NCBI RefSeq assembly: GCF_030463565.1
Contig: NC_134675.1
Span: forward strand, 15,645,862 to 15,709,861
Source: Pelecanus crispus
Taxonomy: Eukaryota; Chordata; Aves; Pelecaniformes; Pelecanidae
Direction of reading: 5' to 3'
DNA: 64,000 nucleotides
Under the pieces are notes generated by a model. The model was not told the DNA's origin. It searched no databases and was given only the letters and a program-made list of their open reading frames with translations. Both the position numbers and the translations under genes were made by a program. This document shows positions 1 to 11,261 of the stretch, one piece after another (the first letter of the stretch is position 1; each line of letters opens with the position of its first letter).

Positions 1-2796
1 CATTGCTTTGGTATGCATTATGATACTATCTAAATGCTTCACAGATATTAATTAGTTAATTTTCACAACAATCCTTTAAGATGAGAGATTATTATTATCG
101 CTTTCTTTCAGAAGCAGGAATGAGGCACAGAAAGTTAAAGGTCAAAGTATCTATTGGATTTTGGGTACCAAATATAAGACAGACAGGATTTTGCAATATT
201 TAGCATCAAGTAGCATCACAGCCAGACTGCTTTTAATATTATCTTCAAGTACAGCTCTGAGTGCCTAACACTGCTGCAGACCAGGTCTTGACATTCCAGC
301 TCAGACCTGCTGTAGTCGAACAAAGTGTGGGCTAATGGAGCCAGGTATTTCTGCTAGCTTTTCTCCCCACATCTGGAGATAATAACTTCAGGGGGTTGTA
401 TCTAGTAACATAAGGGATCAGTCCAGTCATTCTGTAAATGCAGGCAATTAACTCCACATTAGTTTGTACAAAAGGTATAGCTGACGTAGCAGTCCCCTAT
501 GGCAGCCAATTTAGAGGCAGAAAGCTACCCCTTAATGAACTCGCCCACACATATGAGATGTGGACATTAAGGGTAACAAGCTCTTGAAGTGGACTGCAGC
601 AGCTGCATTTTGGAAACCCCTAATGCCTTTTGCATGTTCAAATGAGGCTGAATTTTGCAAGTGGTCAATGCACCTGATATGTAATTGGTATGTAGCAAGC
701 ATCTTTTGTAACCACATTACCTAGCTATCTAAATGCTTACTTGACACTTGGATATGGATAAAAATAGGCCTAAAATATGTGAAAATAATGCTGGACATTT
801 TAAATCAGGAAATTAAAATTATCAGAGGATGCAAAGTGACTTCAAAGACTAAAGAAATTGAACATCTGCTGAGAAGAAATATTAACTTCAAGTTTTTACA
901 TAATCAGAGTGTAGAACTGCAGCAGTAGAATAACTAAAAAAAAAAAAACCTTTTCCAGCTTGCAGAATAGTCTGGTGTCTTTTTATAGTATGGTCAGGAT
1001 GCATTATTGACTCTGGGAACAAGTAAAATAAGAACAGGAAACTGAATTTGATCTCTCAAAATGGCACAGTCCTCTTGCACAATTTAAGTACCTAACCTTA
1101 GAGTATGCTGCTTTTCTATGGTCGTAGAATAGTCCCAGGATTACAGAATTACCAGTCATTTGTATGTTGGTCCCAAATCTCTATTGCTATGCAGTCTTTG
1201 CACGTTAGCCCTCCCAGAATTACAGTTCATAGAAGAGCTCATTACTATTGTTTGCTCACTAATTACTAACTGCTCTCTATAGCTTCCTATACCCAGGAAG
1301 AATGAAGCATGGTTTGGCAACTGAGGCACTAATTCTTGTTCCTGAGCAGAAAAGGGGCCTCTCTCCAAATTACACAGATTCAGGTAGGAGAACTAAATCA
1401 AAACCAACATACAAACTGTATCAAAGTGGACCCTTACCTCCCAGGGAGGAACTAGAAAGCATCCCCTCCTCAGTTAGGTCATGTGCTTAACCCTAAAATG
1501 TTGTACATTAAAAAACCACAAAAACATTGCAAAAAAGAAATATAACATTGCACCAGCAGAAAAAAATGCCATAGGCTGTAAACCACTGGTATGTGACTTA
1601 ATAGTCTGCCATTGTTCTTAATCCTGTTATTGTTTTCTTTGCTATTTGTTTCCACAGCAAAATTCCAGCAGTGATAGAAAATGAATAGCAGTGAGACACT
1701 GGAGTCCATCTGAAACTGTCCGGTGGTTCTTTCTCTCCTAGATTGTTGCTAGAATAAGGTTTAATTCCACAGCCTTTACTTCTCTGATATCCCCACTGAA
1801 TGCTATGGGAATAGCAATGTGAGTAGGGAGTTGGCGAACTGGACAGACAATCACTCATTCAACATCCAACTGCCTTTGGCTACTATCACACAGTATACTT
1901 TGCTGAGTGAGAGCTTGCTTGTACACTAGTAATCAAATTTCCTCTGTTTTAGAACATTTAGCTCTATCCATTATATCTTTCACTCTCATTATCTGCTTCT
2001 AACTTCTTTATCCATCCATCAGTCATTCTCTGTATAACCAAATATATTTTGAATTGATAAAAAATGCCAACAACACTAACTCCTTTGACTGTATGTCAAA
2101 GCCCCCTCTGTGGTTTGTGGTTCTGCTTATGGTTAACTCTTCTGAATGATCTTCCTGTGTCTTTGTTCATTCCTAGCACAAAGAAGCCTCACCTCACTTT
2201 TTATAAATAACAGTCCATACTCTTTGACCATCTGTAAGTAGCTTTGGCCCCAAAGAATGCTACAGTCTATATGGAATAGCTAACATACTTTAAAATGCCC
2301 AGTAAAGATCTGAATTATTTTTGAAAACTTCTCTCCAAGAAAAGGTTATAACTTAAAAGTCTTAAAAATATGACTATGGAACTATCCTATTAGCCTGCGC
2401 AGACCTAATTTACCTACTTGGTACAGCAAAGATTAATATGGAAAAAAGTGCTTCTACTGTGAAAATAAAACAGTTTCTGTAACATGGGAGTTAAATCTGC
2501 CTTTATAAACATTAGAGCTCTCTCATGATCTCACCAGAAATATTTTATTTCTTGCACAACATGCTATCTAAACATAAACCTTGGCACAATAAAGTTTATT
2601 TAAGGGTCATCTTACCTTCAGTAGTACAATATACAAGCAGTAGAGTTTGCAGAGCAATTCTGCTCTATATTATAATAAAAATAACTGTGTTGATAAATAT
2701 TTCTTGGGAGGAAAGTATTGTAGTAATGGAAAGAAAGTGCTACCTTACCTACTAACCAGGTATCTGGCCATATTTTATAAATGTTTATGTGTACAC
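1..2796. other. AT-rich intergenic DNA, nothing recognised
   Basis: I see no gene, RNA or repeat that I can name here. The open frames are all short, scattered over both strands and without family motifs. The CR1 tail that begins at 2797 marks the right edge. Confidence 0.6.
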
Positions 2797-3296
2797 AGAT
2801 CACAGAATCATAGAATGGTTTGGGTTGGAAGGGACCTTAAAGATCATCTAGTTCTAACCCCCCTGCCATGGGCAGGGATACCTTCCACTAGACCAGGTTG
2901 CTCGAAGCCCCATTCAACCTGGGCTTGAACACTTCCAGGGAGGGGGCATCCACAACTTCTCTGGGCAACCTGTTCCAGTGCCTCACCACCCTCATAGTAA
3001 AGAATTTCTTCCTTATATCTAATCTAAATCTATCCTCTTTCAGTTTAAAGCCATTACCCCTTGTCCTATCACTACATGCCCTTGTAAAAAGTCCCTCTCC
3101 AGCTTTCTTGTAGGCCCCCTTCAGGTACTGGAAGGCTGCAATAAGGTCTCCCCGGAGCCTTTTCTTCTCCAGGCTGAACAACCCCAACTCTCTCAGCCCA
3201 TCTTCATAGGAGAGGTGCTCCAGCCCTTTGATCATTTTTGTGGCCCTCCTCTGGACTTGCTCCAACAGGTCCATGTCCTTCTTATGTTGGGGGCTG
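2797..3296 (-). mobile_element. CR1 LINE, 3' part (left half of a split copy)
   Basis: The + strand opens with the antisense CR1 tail (repeated AGAATCATAGAATGG-type motif, then GGTTTGGGTTGG) and continues through the end of the CR1 reverse-transcriptase ORF. Minus-strand frame 2888-3274 keeps typical C-terminal CR1 features, such as the stretch with VQRRATK and the stretch with [15 protein letters not shown]. The element stops at about 3294-3296, where an LTR begins. The next upstream part of CR1 reappears at 10705, so this is probably one CR1 split by the family B provirus. It is 5'-truncated and inactive. Confidence 0.85.
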
Positions 3297-4104
3297 TGAG
3301 AGACTTGAAAGAGTTAATGTCTCAAACATTGTGGTGAGGCAAGTTAAGGTCTGCAAAGAGACAAGGTAAGGTCTCCACAGCAATAAATTGGGGTCTGCAT
3401 AGCACCACGGGTGAGAAGCCGATTAGCCCCAGAGCCAGGAGGCGTGTTGGAGGATGCGCAGTTCCGCCTTCTGATGGCTGAAGGTCACGCGGAATTCATT
3501 TGAGGAAGGGGCTCACAACCACCCAAAAGACCCCTCGCGACCACCACCCCCCGCCAGTGGCGCCTGTGCAGAAGGTGAAGAACATTCTGGAACAAGAACC
3601 ATGTGGGTCCTCAGGGGGGCGAGACTAGAGGCGGGGACTAGCCTATAAAAGACACAACTCTGAGGAGCCACATGCACGCCCCCACCACCGGAGGACTCCA
3701 CGCTGCTGCTGCTCCGGACCTGCCTCTACCACCTGGTGCCGGCACTGCGGGTGCAGCTGGAGGCCCTGTGCTCCAAGAGCAGTGCGCCCACCACCGGAGT
3801 ATTGCCACGTGCGCACCCACCACCAGAGGATTGCCACGTTTACTATTGACATCGTGGGATCCAAGGGTGGTGATCTCTCTCTCTCTCCTTTTCTTCCTTT
3901 TCCTTTCCTCTCATAAGTATTCCAGTTAGAACCCATGTTGCCTACCGTTACACTTGCCTAGTTCAGGTTGCCTACTGTTATGCTTTCCAAGTTCAGGTTG
4001 GTGTTTACCATCTATAAAGTGTTTAATTGATCGTTTGGTGTCGTTTCACCTTAATTTAGCCCAAGGGAATCACAGAACTGCCACGATCCTCCCTGGGCAG
4101 CCCA
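3297..4104 (+). repeat. Family B 5' LTR
   Basis: This block of about 0.8 kb has a TATA box (TATAAAA, 3644-3650), a GC-rich downstream region and a CT-rich tract. It ends in CA at 4104, just before a leader that runs to a gag-like frame. Its last 500 bases recur at 10229-10704. Relative to the right copy it has an extra unit of about 30 bp near 3805-3835, where a CACCACC...TTGCCACG block is repeated. A 28-bp segment (4025-4052) is inverted relative to the right LTR. The exact 5' base is uncertain (TG at 3295 or 3297). Confidence 0.65.
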
Positions 4105-4262
4105 GTTTGGGTTGTGACATAAATTGGCGTAGCTGGCAGGATTTCCTTGCTGGTGCTAAAGCGATCATTGGGACCAGGCTTTACTGTGGCCCCTCTCTGA
4201 AAGGAGTCATACACAAGGGGAGACAGTCCTCAGAGGACTAACAAGGATCTGATATACTCATT
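4105..4262 (+). other. Family B leader between LTR and gag
   Basis: This untranslated leader follows the LTR end. A sequence beginning TGGCGTAGCTGGCAGG near 4124 sits where a primer binding site is expected, but I cannot match it confidently to a tRNA 3' end. No coding content is seen. Confidence 0.4.
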
Positions 4263-4724
4263 ATGGCCTCCCTGGGAGGTCCGGCTGTGGATTGTACCCC
4301 TTTCCTGGAGAGATTAGAGGTCTATAACACCCTACCTTCTTCCCCTGGTATGACTTGGGCCCGTAATAATTGGCACGATCCACAAGCTGTTGCTAAAGAA
4401 TGGAGATGGAGGCTTGGAAAGGGGAAAGCGTTGGTATGTGTGGTTTTAGGAGGTGCCTTGGCAGTGGCACAGAAGGATAAACATTCAACCAAGGCTTTAC
4501 AGGAACAATTAGAGAATGAAACAAGAAGTCTCTCAGATCAGGTCACTGCTGAGCAGATGACTAACCAGAGGCTACATGCCGCTTTGGCGGAGGCCTTGGA
4601 GCAGGAGAGAATACTAAGGGAGCAATTGGATGAAACTTGTTCTCAGACTGGTGTAGAAGATAAGGATACAAATTCTGACGGGGGGAAAGAGTTGGAATTG
4701 CTATACCTTCTTAAAGGCCTCTAA
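4263..4724 (+). pseudogene. Family B gag N-terminal fragment
   Basis: An ATG-started frame of 153 residues directly follows the leader. Its first half has a matrix-like stretch around a WARNNWHDPQ motif. A short hydrophobic patch (VCVVLGGALAVA) follows, and then a heptad-rich helix of about 70 residues (from about residue 75), dense in E, Q and L, that looks like a coiled coil. The frame closes with TAA and the next gag sequence lies in a different frame after about 80 bases. Calling it gag rests on position behind the LTR and leader and on the downstream capsid-like sequence, not on a conserved motif. Confidence 0.55.
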
Positions 4725-4804
4725 TTAAGACTGAGACTATAAATGATGATCAAGGAGGAGCTCAACAAGTTACCACCCGTACCGTTCCCTATTCCCCTAC
4801 TGAT

Positions 4805-5752
4805 TTGGCTAAAATTCAGGAAAAGTATTCCCAGGGACCCCGAGAAACAGAAACTGAATACGTATGGAGAGTATCTCTTACCGGGGGTGACTGTATCTTG
4901 CTGAGTGAGGATGAGGCAAGAGGGTATTGGGGACCGTGGGTTTTTATAATCACAAATGATAATGGAGAGCCCTGGTCCCTGACCCAGAGAGTTGCATATT
5001 GGGCAGGTGGATTAGATCCTATGGAAAGGGGAGACCCCTTCTCGATTAAAACGCCTACGGCAGGCCACATTTTAGAGAACGTACAGAAAACTGCATGTCT
5101 CCAGTTGGTTAATGTGAAACCCTATGCCTTGCCATTAGGGGCAAGGGAGGGAATCACCCCGGTAATAACCAAGTTGCGGGAAAAGGGGATAATTATACCA
5201 ACTCGATCACCTTATAACTCTCTGGTGTGGCCAGTCCATAAACCCACTAGAATGTGGTGAATGACAATTGACTATCGGCACCTAAGTGCTAACAGAGGCC
5301 CTTTGACAGCTGCCGTGCCTAACATGGCAGAGCTGATTGCTACTATACAGGAACAAGCCCACCAGATTTTAGCAACTATTGATGTAAAAGACATGTTTTT
5401 TATGGTTCCCTTGCAGGAAGCAGACAGAGATCGTTTTACTTTTACCTGGGAAGGGGTGCAGTTTACTTTTACACGCCTTCCTCAGGGATCCTGCCATTCA
5501 CTGACCATTGCCCACTACGCCCTGGCGCAGGAGCTTGCCCATGTTACCCCTGAGAAGGGAGTTAAGGTATATCAATATATTGATGATATATTGATTGGCG
5601 GCCCTGATACCAACGTAGTGGGACAGACCCAAACAAAAATAATCACTCATCTGGAGAGTTTAGAACTCCAGATTCTGACAGAGAAGATACAGCTTCCATC
5701 CTCGGAAGTAAGGTATCTGGTGGAGGGGTGGGACAGTGTGTATTCCCCCTGA
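4805..5752 (+). pseudogene. Family B gag capsid fragment joined to reverse transcriptase
   Basis: The first part resembles a retroviral capsid (ETEYVWRVSL, DEARGYWGPW). By about codon 90 it passes straight into the start of an RT domain (ITPVITKLREKGII), so protease and the gag end are missing, which points to an internal deletion. An in-frame TGA at 5258-5260 interrupts the RT just before the TIDYRHL motif. The same frame then continues through fingers and palm to the polymerase motif YIDDILIGG near 5576. RT sequence fades by 5752, where a second deletion leads to RNase H. The protein is not functional. The RT differs clearly from that of the main family A elements in this window. Confidence 0.75.
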
Positions 5753-5766
5753 AACCTTGACTACCC

Positions 5767-6114
5767 TTGAACAATTGTAAATGCCTGAATGCCATATGGA
5801 GCATGTTTAAGGAAGCAGAGAACAAAGAACATGTATTTCTTTACACCGATTCATATGCTATGTACAAGGGGTGTACCGAATGGCTCCCATTTGGGGAGCA
5901 AAACCAGTGGGAAGTTAATCAGGTACCAGTGTGGCAGCGACAAAAATGGGAAGAAATCTTAAACATTGCTAAACAGGGGACCTTTCTGGTGGGATGGGTA
6001 GCTGCACATCAAAAGGGGGATAATCCAGCCCACATTTGGAATAATCAAGTAGATTCGCTAACCCGCTTAGCTACAATGGCAGCAGAAGCTGAAGCAGAAA
6101 AGTGGGAGCACCTG
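5767..6114 (+). pseudogene. Family B RNase H fragment
   Basis: The frame keeps RNase H landmarks: LYTDSYAMYKG around the third acidic position, then GWVAAHQKGDNPAHIWNNQVD around the conserved histidine and last aspartate. The N-terminal part with the first catalytic aspartate is missing because of the deletion after RT. The fragment ends at 6114, where a family A LTR end (TGTCGTGG) begins. The frame runs on to 6144 only by chance. This is the right boundary of surviving family B coding sequence. Confidence 0.7.
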
Positions 6115-6300
6115 TGTCGTGGTTTAACCCCACCCAGCAACTAAGCACAACGCAGCCGCTCGCTCATTAAGTTAAGCATTACTTAGCAACAACTAAAACA
6201 TCAGTGTGTTATCAACAATATTCTCATACTAAATTCAAAACACAGCACTATGCCTGCTACTAGGAAGAAAATTAACTCTATCCCAGCCAAAACCAGGACA
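6115..6300 (-). repeat. Family A LTR remnant with large internal deletion
   Basis: On the + strand this starts TGTCGTGGTTTA and ends AACCAGGACA, which are the exact ends of the family A LTR in antisense. Only 186 bases remain of about 570: sequence after CGCTCGCTCA near 6165 jumps to the part next to the U3 start. By position it is the 3' LTR of the minus-strand family A fragment to its right. Confidence 0.85.
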
Positions 6301-9300
6301 GTATCCACCCTTTATTCTATACCATCTACGTCATGCATAGGCCCTCCCCGTTCCAATGCATTCTAATTAATCAACACCACTTTCCCTGTCTTGATACATA
6401 CATACATATCATTCCCTTAGTCTGTGGCCCATCCCTCTAAAAAGTCCACTGAGTTCATTTAGTCCATAACTTTGGGTTCCATCTGTCATCACACTCTTTC
6501 AGGGCAGGAGAGATGGTGTGCGGTGTTGGACTGTTGCATGCTGAAGCCAGTTCTCGTTCCAACACTGCTGCACTTTGCTCGGTTTCATCTAAGTTCATTC
6601 TTCATTAAGCTGGGGGATTCTTACTGTAATACCATTGATGAGGCATATAGCAACTATAGAAGAGATGACATACAGTATTATATAGCAATTAACATCATAC
6701 CATTCAGTTCATTGGCTATTTTCACCCAAAATCAAATCCCCTTGAGGTACACATGGGACTTCCCCATCCTTTCTCATCACCCACCAAGGGCACCCAGGTC
6801 CTTGAACAAGAGCAGTCCCACGAATGGGTTTGCCATTGCCAGAGGGGAAAGTAACCCAGACTGTCTTCCCCAGCATATATTTTGTGTGCACTACAGGGGC
6901 TTTATCTCCTTCTACAGTACATAAAAGTTTTGATCGGGCAGGGCCAGCTCGATTGGCAGATCCCCTGGAGTTGACTAACCAGATGGCTTTTGCTAAATGC
7001 GTATCCCAATGTTTGAATGTCCCACCACCCATTGCTCTCAGGGTAGTCCTTAACAGTCCATTGTATCGTTCGATTTTCCCAGACGCTGGTGCACGGTAAG
7101 GGATGTGATATACACACTCAATGCCATGCTCTTTGGCCCAGGTGTCTATGAGGTTGTTTCGGAAATGAGTCCCGTTGTCTGACTCAATTCTTTCTGGGGT
7201 GCCATGTTGCCACAGGACTTGCTTTTCAAGGCCCAGGATGGTGTTCCGGGCAGCATCATGGGGCACGGGATATGTTTCCAGCCATCCGGTGGTTGCTACA
7301 ACCATGGTGAGCACACGGCGCTTGCCTTGGCGGGTCTGTGGGAGTGTGATGTAATCAATCTGCCAGGCCTCCCCATATTTATATTTCAGCCATCACCCTC
7401 CATACCCGAGGGGCTAGAACCGCTTGGCTTGCTTGATTGCAGCGCATGTTTCATATTCATGGATAACCTGTGCAATACTGTCCATAGTTAAGTCCACCCC
7501 TGGGTCACGAACCCATCTGTTATGTTGCATCTCTTCCTTGATGGCCTGAGGTGTCATGGGCCCACCAAGCTATAAATAATTCTCCCTTATGTTGCCAGTC
7601 CAGATCCACCTGAGCCACTTCAAACTTAGCAGCCTGATCCACCTCCTGGTTGTTTTGATGTTCTTCAGTGGCCCGACTCCTGCGTACGTGAGCATCCAGA
7701 TGACATACTTTTACAACCAGGTTTTCTACCCGGGCAGCAATGTCTTGCCACAATGCGGCAGCCCAGATGGGTTTGCCTCTGCGCTGCCAGTTGCTCTGCT
7801 TCCATTGCTGCAACCACCCCCACAGGGCATTTGCCACCATCCATGAGTCAGTATAGAGATAAAGGACTGGCCACTTTTCTCGTTCAGCAATATCTAAAGC
7901 CAGCTGGATGGCCTTCACCTCTGCTTTTCATTTTCTGGCAGTTTATTATACAGTGGGGCCTCCTCTGCATGTGTCACCGCCTCCTCTGGTGATATTCCAA
8001 AATTTTTGCTTTCTGGCCAGTCCATGATCACTTCCAAGATTCCTGGGCGACTGGGGTTTCCTATTCGAGCTTGTTGTGTGATTAGTGCAACCCACTTACT
8101 CCATGTAGCATCAGTTGCATGATGAGTAGAGGGGACCCTCCCTTTGAACATCCAGCCCAGCACCGGCGGTCGGGGTGCCAGCAGGAGCTGTGCTTCAGTA
8201 CCAACCACTTCTGAGGCAGCTCGAACCCCTTCATATGCTGCCAATATCTCTTTCTCAGTTGGAGTATAGCGGGCCTCGGATCCTCTGTATCCCCGACTCC
8301 AACACCCTAGGGGTTGACCTCGAGTCTCCCCTGGTGCTTTCTGCCAGAGGCTCCAGGTAGGGCCATTCTCCCCGGACGCGATGTAGAGCACGTTTTTTAC
8401 ATCCTGCCCTGCCCGGACTGGCCCAAGGGCTACTGCATGAACTATCTCCCGTTTAATTTGTTCAAAGGCTTGTTGTTGCTCAGGGCCCCATTTGAAATCG
8501 TTCTTCTTCCGGGTCGCTTGATAGAGAGGGCTTACGATCTGGCTGTAATTTGGAATATGCATTCTCCAAAAACCCACAATGCCTAAGAAAGCTTGTGTTT
8601 CCTTTTTGCTAGTTGGTGGGGACATAGCTGTTATTTTGTGGATCACAGCCATTGGGATCTGACGACGTCCACCTTGCCATTTTATTCCTAAGAACTGGAT
8701 CTCCTGTGCAGGTCCCTTGACCTTACTTTGTTTTATGGCAAAACCAGCCTTCAGAAGGATTTGGATTATTTTCTTTCCCCTCTCAAAAACTTCTTCTGCT
8801 GTGTTGCCCCACACAATGATGTCATCAATGTACTGCAGATGTTCTGGAGCTTCACCCTGTTCCAGTGCTGTCTGGATCAGTCCATGGCAAATGGTGGGGC
8901 TGTGTTTCCACCCCTGGGGCAGTCAATTCCAAGTGTACTGTATGCCCGTCCAAGTGAAAGCAAACTGGGGCCTGCACTCTGCTGCCAAAGGGATTGAGAA
9001 AAATGGATTAGCGATATCAATTGTGGCATACCACTTGGCTGCCTTTGACTCCAGTTCGTATTGAAGTTCTAGCATGTCCAGCACAGCAGCACTCAGTGGC
9101 AGGGTAACTTCATTCAGGCCACGATATTCCACTGTTAGTCTCCACTCCCCGTTAGACTTCTGCACTGGCCATATGGGACTGTTAAAAGGTGAGCGAGCCT
9201 TGCTGATCACTCCTTGCCTCTCTAGTTGATGAATCAGGTTATGGATAGGAAGCAGGGAGTCTCGGTTGGTGTGATACTGTCGCTGGTGCACTGTTGTGGT

Positions 9301-9604
9301 AGCGATCGGCACCTGCTGTTCTTTGACCCTCTGCAACCCCACAATAGAAGGGTCCTCCGAGAGACCGGGCAAGGTGGACAGCTGTTTAATTTCCTCCGTC
9401 TCCAAGGCAGCTATACCAAAAGCCCACCAGTACCCTTTTGGGTCCTTGAAATACCCTCTCCTGAGGTAGTCTATGCCAAGGATGCACGGAGCCTCTGGGC
9501 CAGTCACAAGGGGGTGCTTTTGGCACTCATTCCGGGTTTAGGCTCACTTCAGCCTCCAGTACTGTCAGCTGTTGGGATCCCCCTGTCACTCCAGAAATAC
9601 AGAT
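6301..9604 (-). pseudogene. Family A pol remnant, minus strand (left arm of inverted pair)
   Basis: Read right to left this covers the protease end, RT, RNase H and integrase, then the untranslated region next to the LTR. Separate frames are 8923-9507 (protease end to RT), 7915-8814 (RT thumb to RNase H), 7520-7918 (RNase H to integrase zinc finger) and 6709-7314 (integrase core with ESDNGTHF). Compared with the intact family A pol, about 140 bases are missing near 7925, removing the first RNase H aspartate. Frameshifts separate the other pieces. Identity to the complete proviruses is still high. The right edge at 9604 lies within the protease region and joins plus-strand family A sequence. 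Confidence 0.85.
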
Positions 9605-10228
9605 ACTTTTGGTATAGCTGCCTTGGAGACGGAGGAAATTAAACAGCTGTCCACCTTGCCCGGTCTCTCGGAGGACCCTTCCATTGTAGGGTTGCTGCAG
9701 GTTGAGGAACAACAGGTGCCAATCGCTACCACAACAGTGCATCGGTGGCAATATAGCACCAACCGAGACTCCCTGATTCCCATCCATAACCTGATTCGTT
9801 GCCTGGAGAGCCAGGGAGTGATCAGCAAGAGTCGCTCACCCTTTAACAGTCCCATATGGCCAGTGCGAAAGACTAACGGGGAGTGGAGACTAACAGTGGA
9901 CTATTGTGGCCTGAATGAAGTTACCCTGCCACTGAGTGCTGCTGTGCTGGACATGCTAGAACTTCAATACGAACTGGAGTCAAAGGCAGCCAAGTAGTAT
10001 GCCACAATTGACATCGCTAATGCGTTTTTCTCCACCCCTTGGGTAGCAGAGTGCAGGCCCCAGTTTGCTTTTACCTGCAGGGGTGTTCAGTACACCTGGA
10101 ACCGACTGCCCCAGGGGTGGAAACGCAGCCCCACCATTTGCCATGGACTGATCCAGACTGCGCTGGAACAGGGTGAAGCTCCAGAACATCTGCAGTACAT
10201 TGATGACATCATTGTGTGGGGCAATACA
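9605..10228 (+). pseudogene. Family A pol remnant, plus strand (right arm of inverted pair)
   Basis: Sequence switches strand at 9604/9605 and reads FGIAALETEEIKQL onward through the RT fingers and palm, ending just after the YIDD region (ACATTGATGACATC near 10197-10210). A stop codon (TAG, 9995-9997) breaks the frame. At about 10228 it joins the middle of a family B LTR, with GAACCATGTGGG shared by both. The arm is the reverse complement of roughly 8790-9425, leaving a spacer of about 180 bases. Confidence 0.85.
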
Positions 10229-10704
10229 TGAACCATGTGGGTCCTCAGGGGGGTGAGACTAGAGGCGGGGACTAGCCTATAAAAGACACAACTCTGAGGA
10301 GCCACATGCACGCCCCCACCACCAGAGGACTCCACGCTGCTGCTGCTCCAGACCTGCCTCTACCACCTGGTGCCGGCACTGCGGGCACAGCCGGAGGCCC
10401 TGTGCTCCAAGAGCAGTGCGCCCACCACCAGAGGAATGCCACGTTTACCACTGACATCATGGGATCCAAGGGTAGTGATCTCTCTCCTCTTTTCTTCCTT
10501 TTCCTTTCCTCTCATAAGTATTCCAGTTAGAACCCACGTTGCCTATCATTGCGCTTCTCTGGTTTGGGTTGCCTACTGTTATGCTTTCCAAGTTCCGGTT
10601 GGTGTTTACCATCTATAAAGTGTTTAAGGTGAAATGACACCAAATGATCGGTTAATTTAGCCAAGAGAATCACAGAACCACCATGATCCTCCCTGGGCAG
10701 CCCA
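10229..10704 (+). repeat. Family B LTR, 3' copy, 5'-truncated
   Basis: It matches the left family B LTR from about 3591 to 4104, including the TATA box (10278-10284) and the terminal GGGCAGCCCA. The first 290 or so bases are missing. A 28-bp stretch (10626-10653) is inverted relative to the left LTR. CR1 resumes immediately after it. Confidence 0.75.
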
Positions 10705-11261
10705 GAGCTGAATGCAGTACTCGAGGTAGGGTCTCACGAGAGTGCAGTAGAGGGGAAGAATCACCTCCCTGGACCTGCTGGTCATGCTTCCTTTTATGCA
10801 GTCTCGGATACGGCTGGCTTTCTGGGCTGCAAGCGCACATTGCCAGGTCATGTTGAGCTTCTCATCAACCAACACCCCCAAGTCCTTCTCCTCAGGGCTG
10901 CTCTCAATCGATCCTGCACCCAGCCTGTATTTGTGCTTGGGGTTGCCCCAACCCAGGTGCAGGACCTTGCACTTGGCCTTCATGAGGTTCGCACGGGCCC
11001 ACCTCTCTAGCCTGTCAAGGTCCCTCTGAATGGCATCCCTTCCCTCCAGCGTGTTGACTGCACCACACAGCTTGGTGTCATCGGCAATCTTGCTGAGGGT
11101 GCACTCAATCCCACTGCCCATGTCACCGACAAAGATGTTAAACAGCGCCGGTCCCAATACTGACCCCTTAGGAACGCCACTCGTCACTGGTCTCCACTTG
11201 GACATCAAGCCGTTGACCGCAATTCTTTGAGTGCGACTACCCAGCCACTTCTTTACCCACC
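10705..11261 (-). mobile_element. CR1 LINE, middle part (right half of the split copy)
   Basis: Antisense CR1 reverse-transcriptase sequence. The minus-strand frame 10657-11208 has [24 protein letters not shown] and [13 protein letters not shown], typical of CR1 ORF2. It begins at the point in CR1 where the copy at 2797-3296 stopped. Its 5' end joins family A RT sequence at AGTG near 11261, either a 5'-truncation point or a recombination junction. Confidence 0.8.

Larger units (their letters stand above)
3297..10704 (+). mobile_element. Degenerate ERV of a second family (family B), rearranged
   Basis: A left LTR (3297-4104) and a partial right LTR (10229-10704) end in the same CCTCCCTGGGCAGCCCA sequence and bracket retroviral gag and pol remnants (4263-6114). 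The right end abuts CR1 sequence that continues the CR1 on the left, so the provirus entered a CR1. The flanking GGGCTG (left) and GAGCTG (right) may be an imperfect target duplication. The interior from 6115 to 10228 is replaced by family A fragments, and the 5' part of the right LTR is lost. I cannot give a database family name. Confidence 0.65.
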
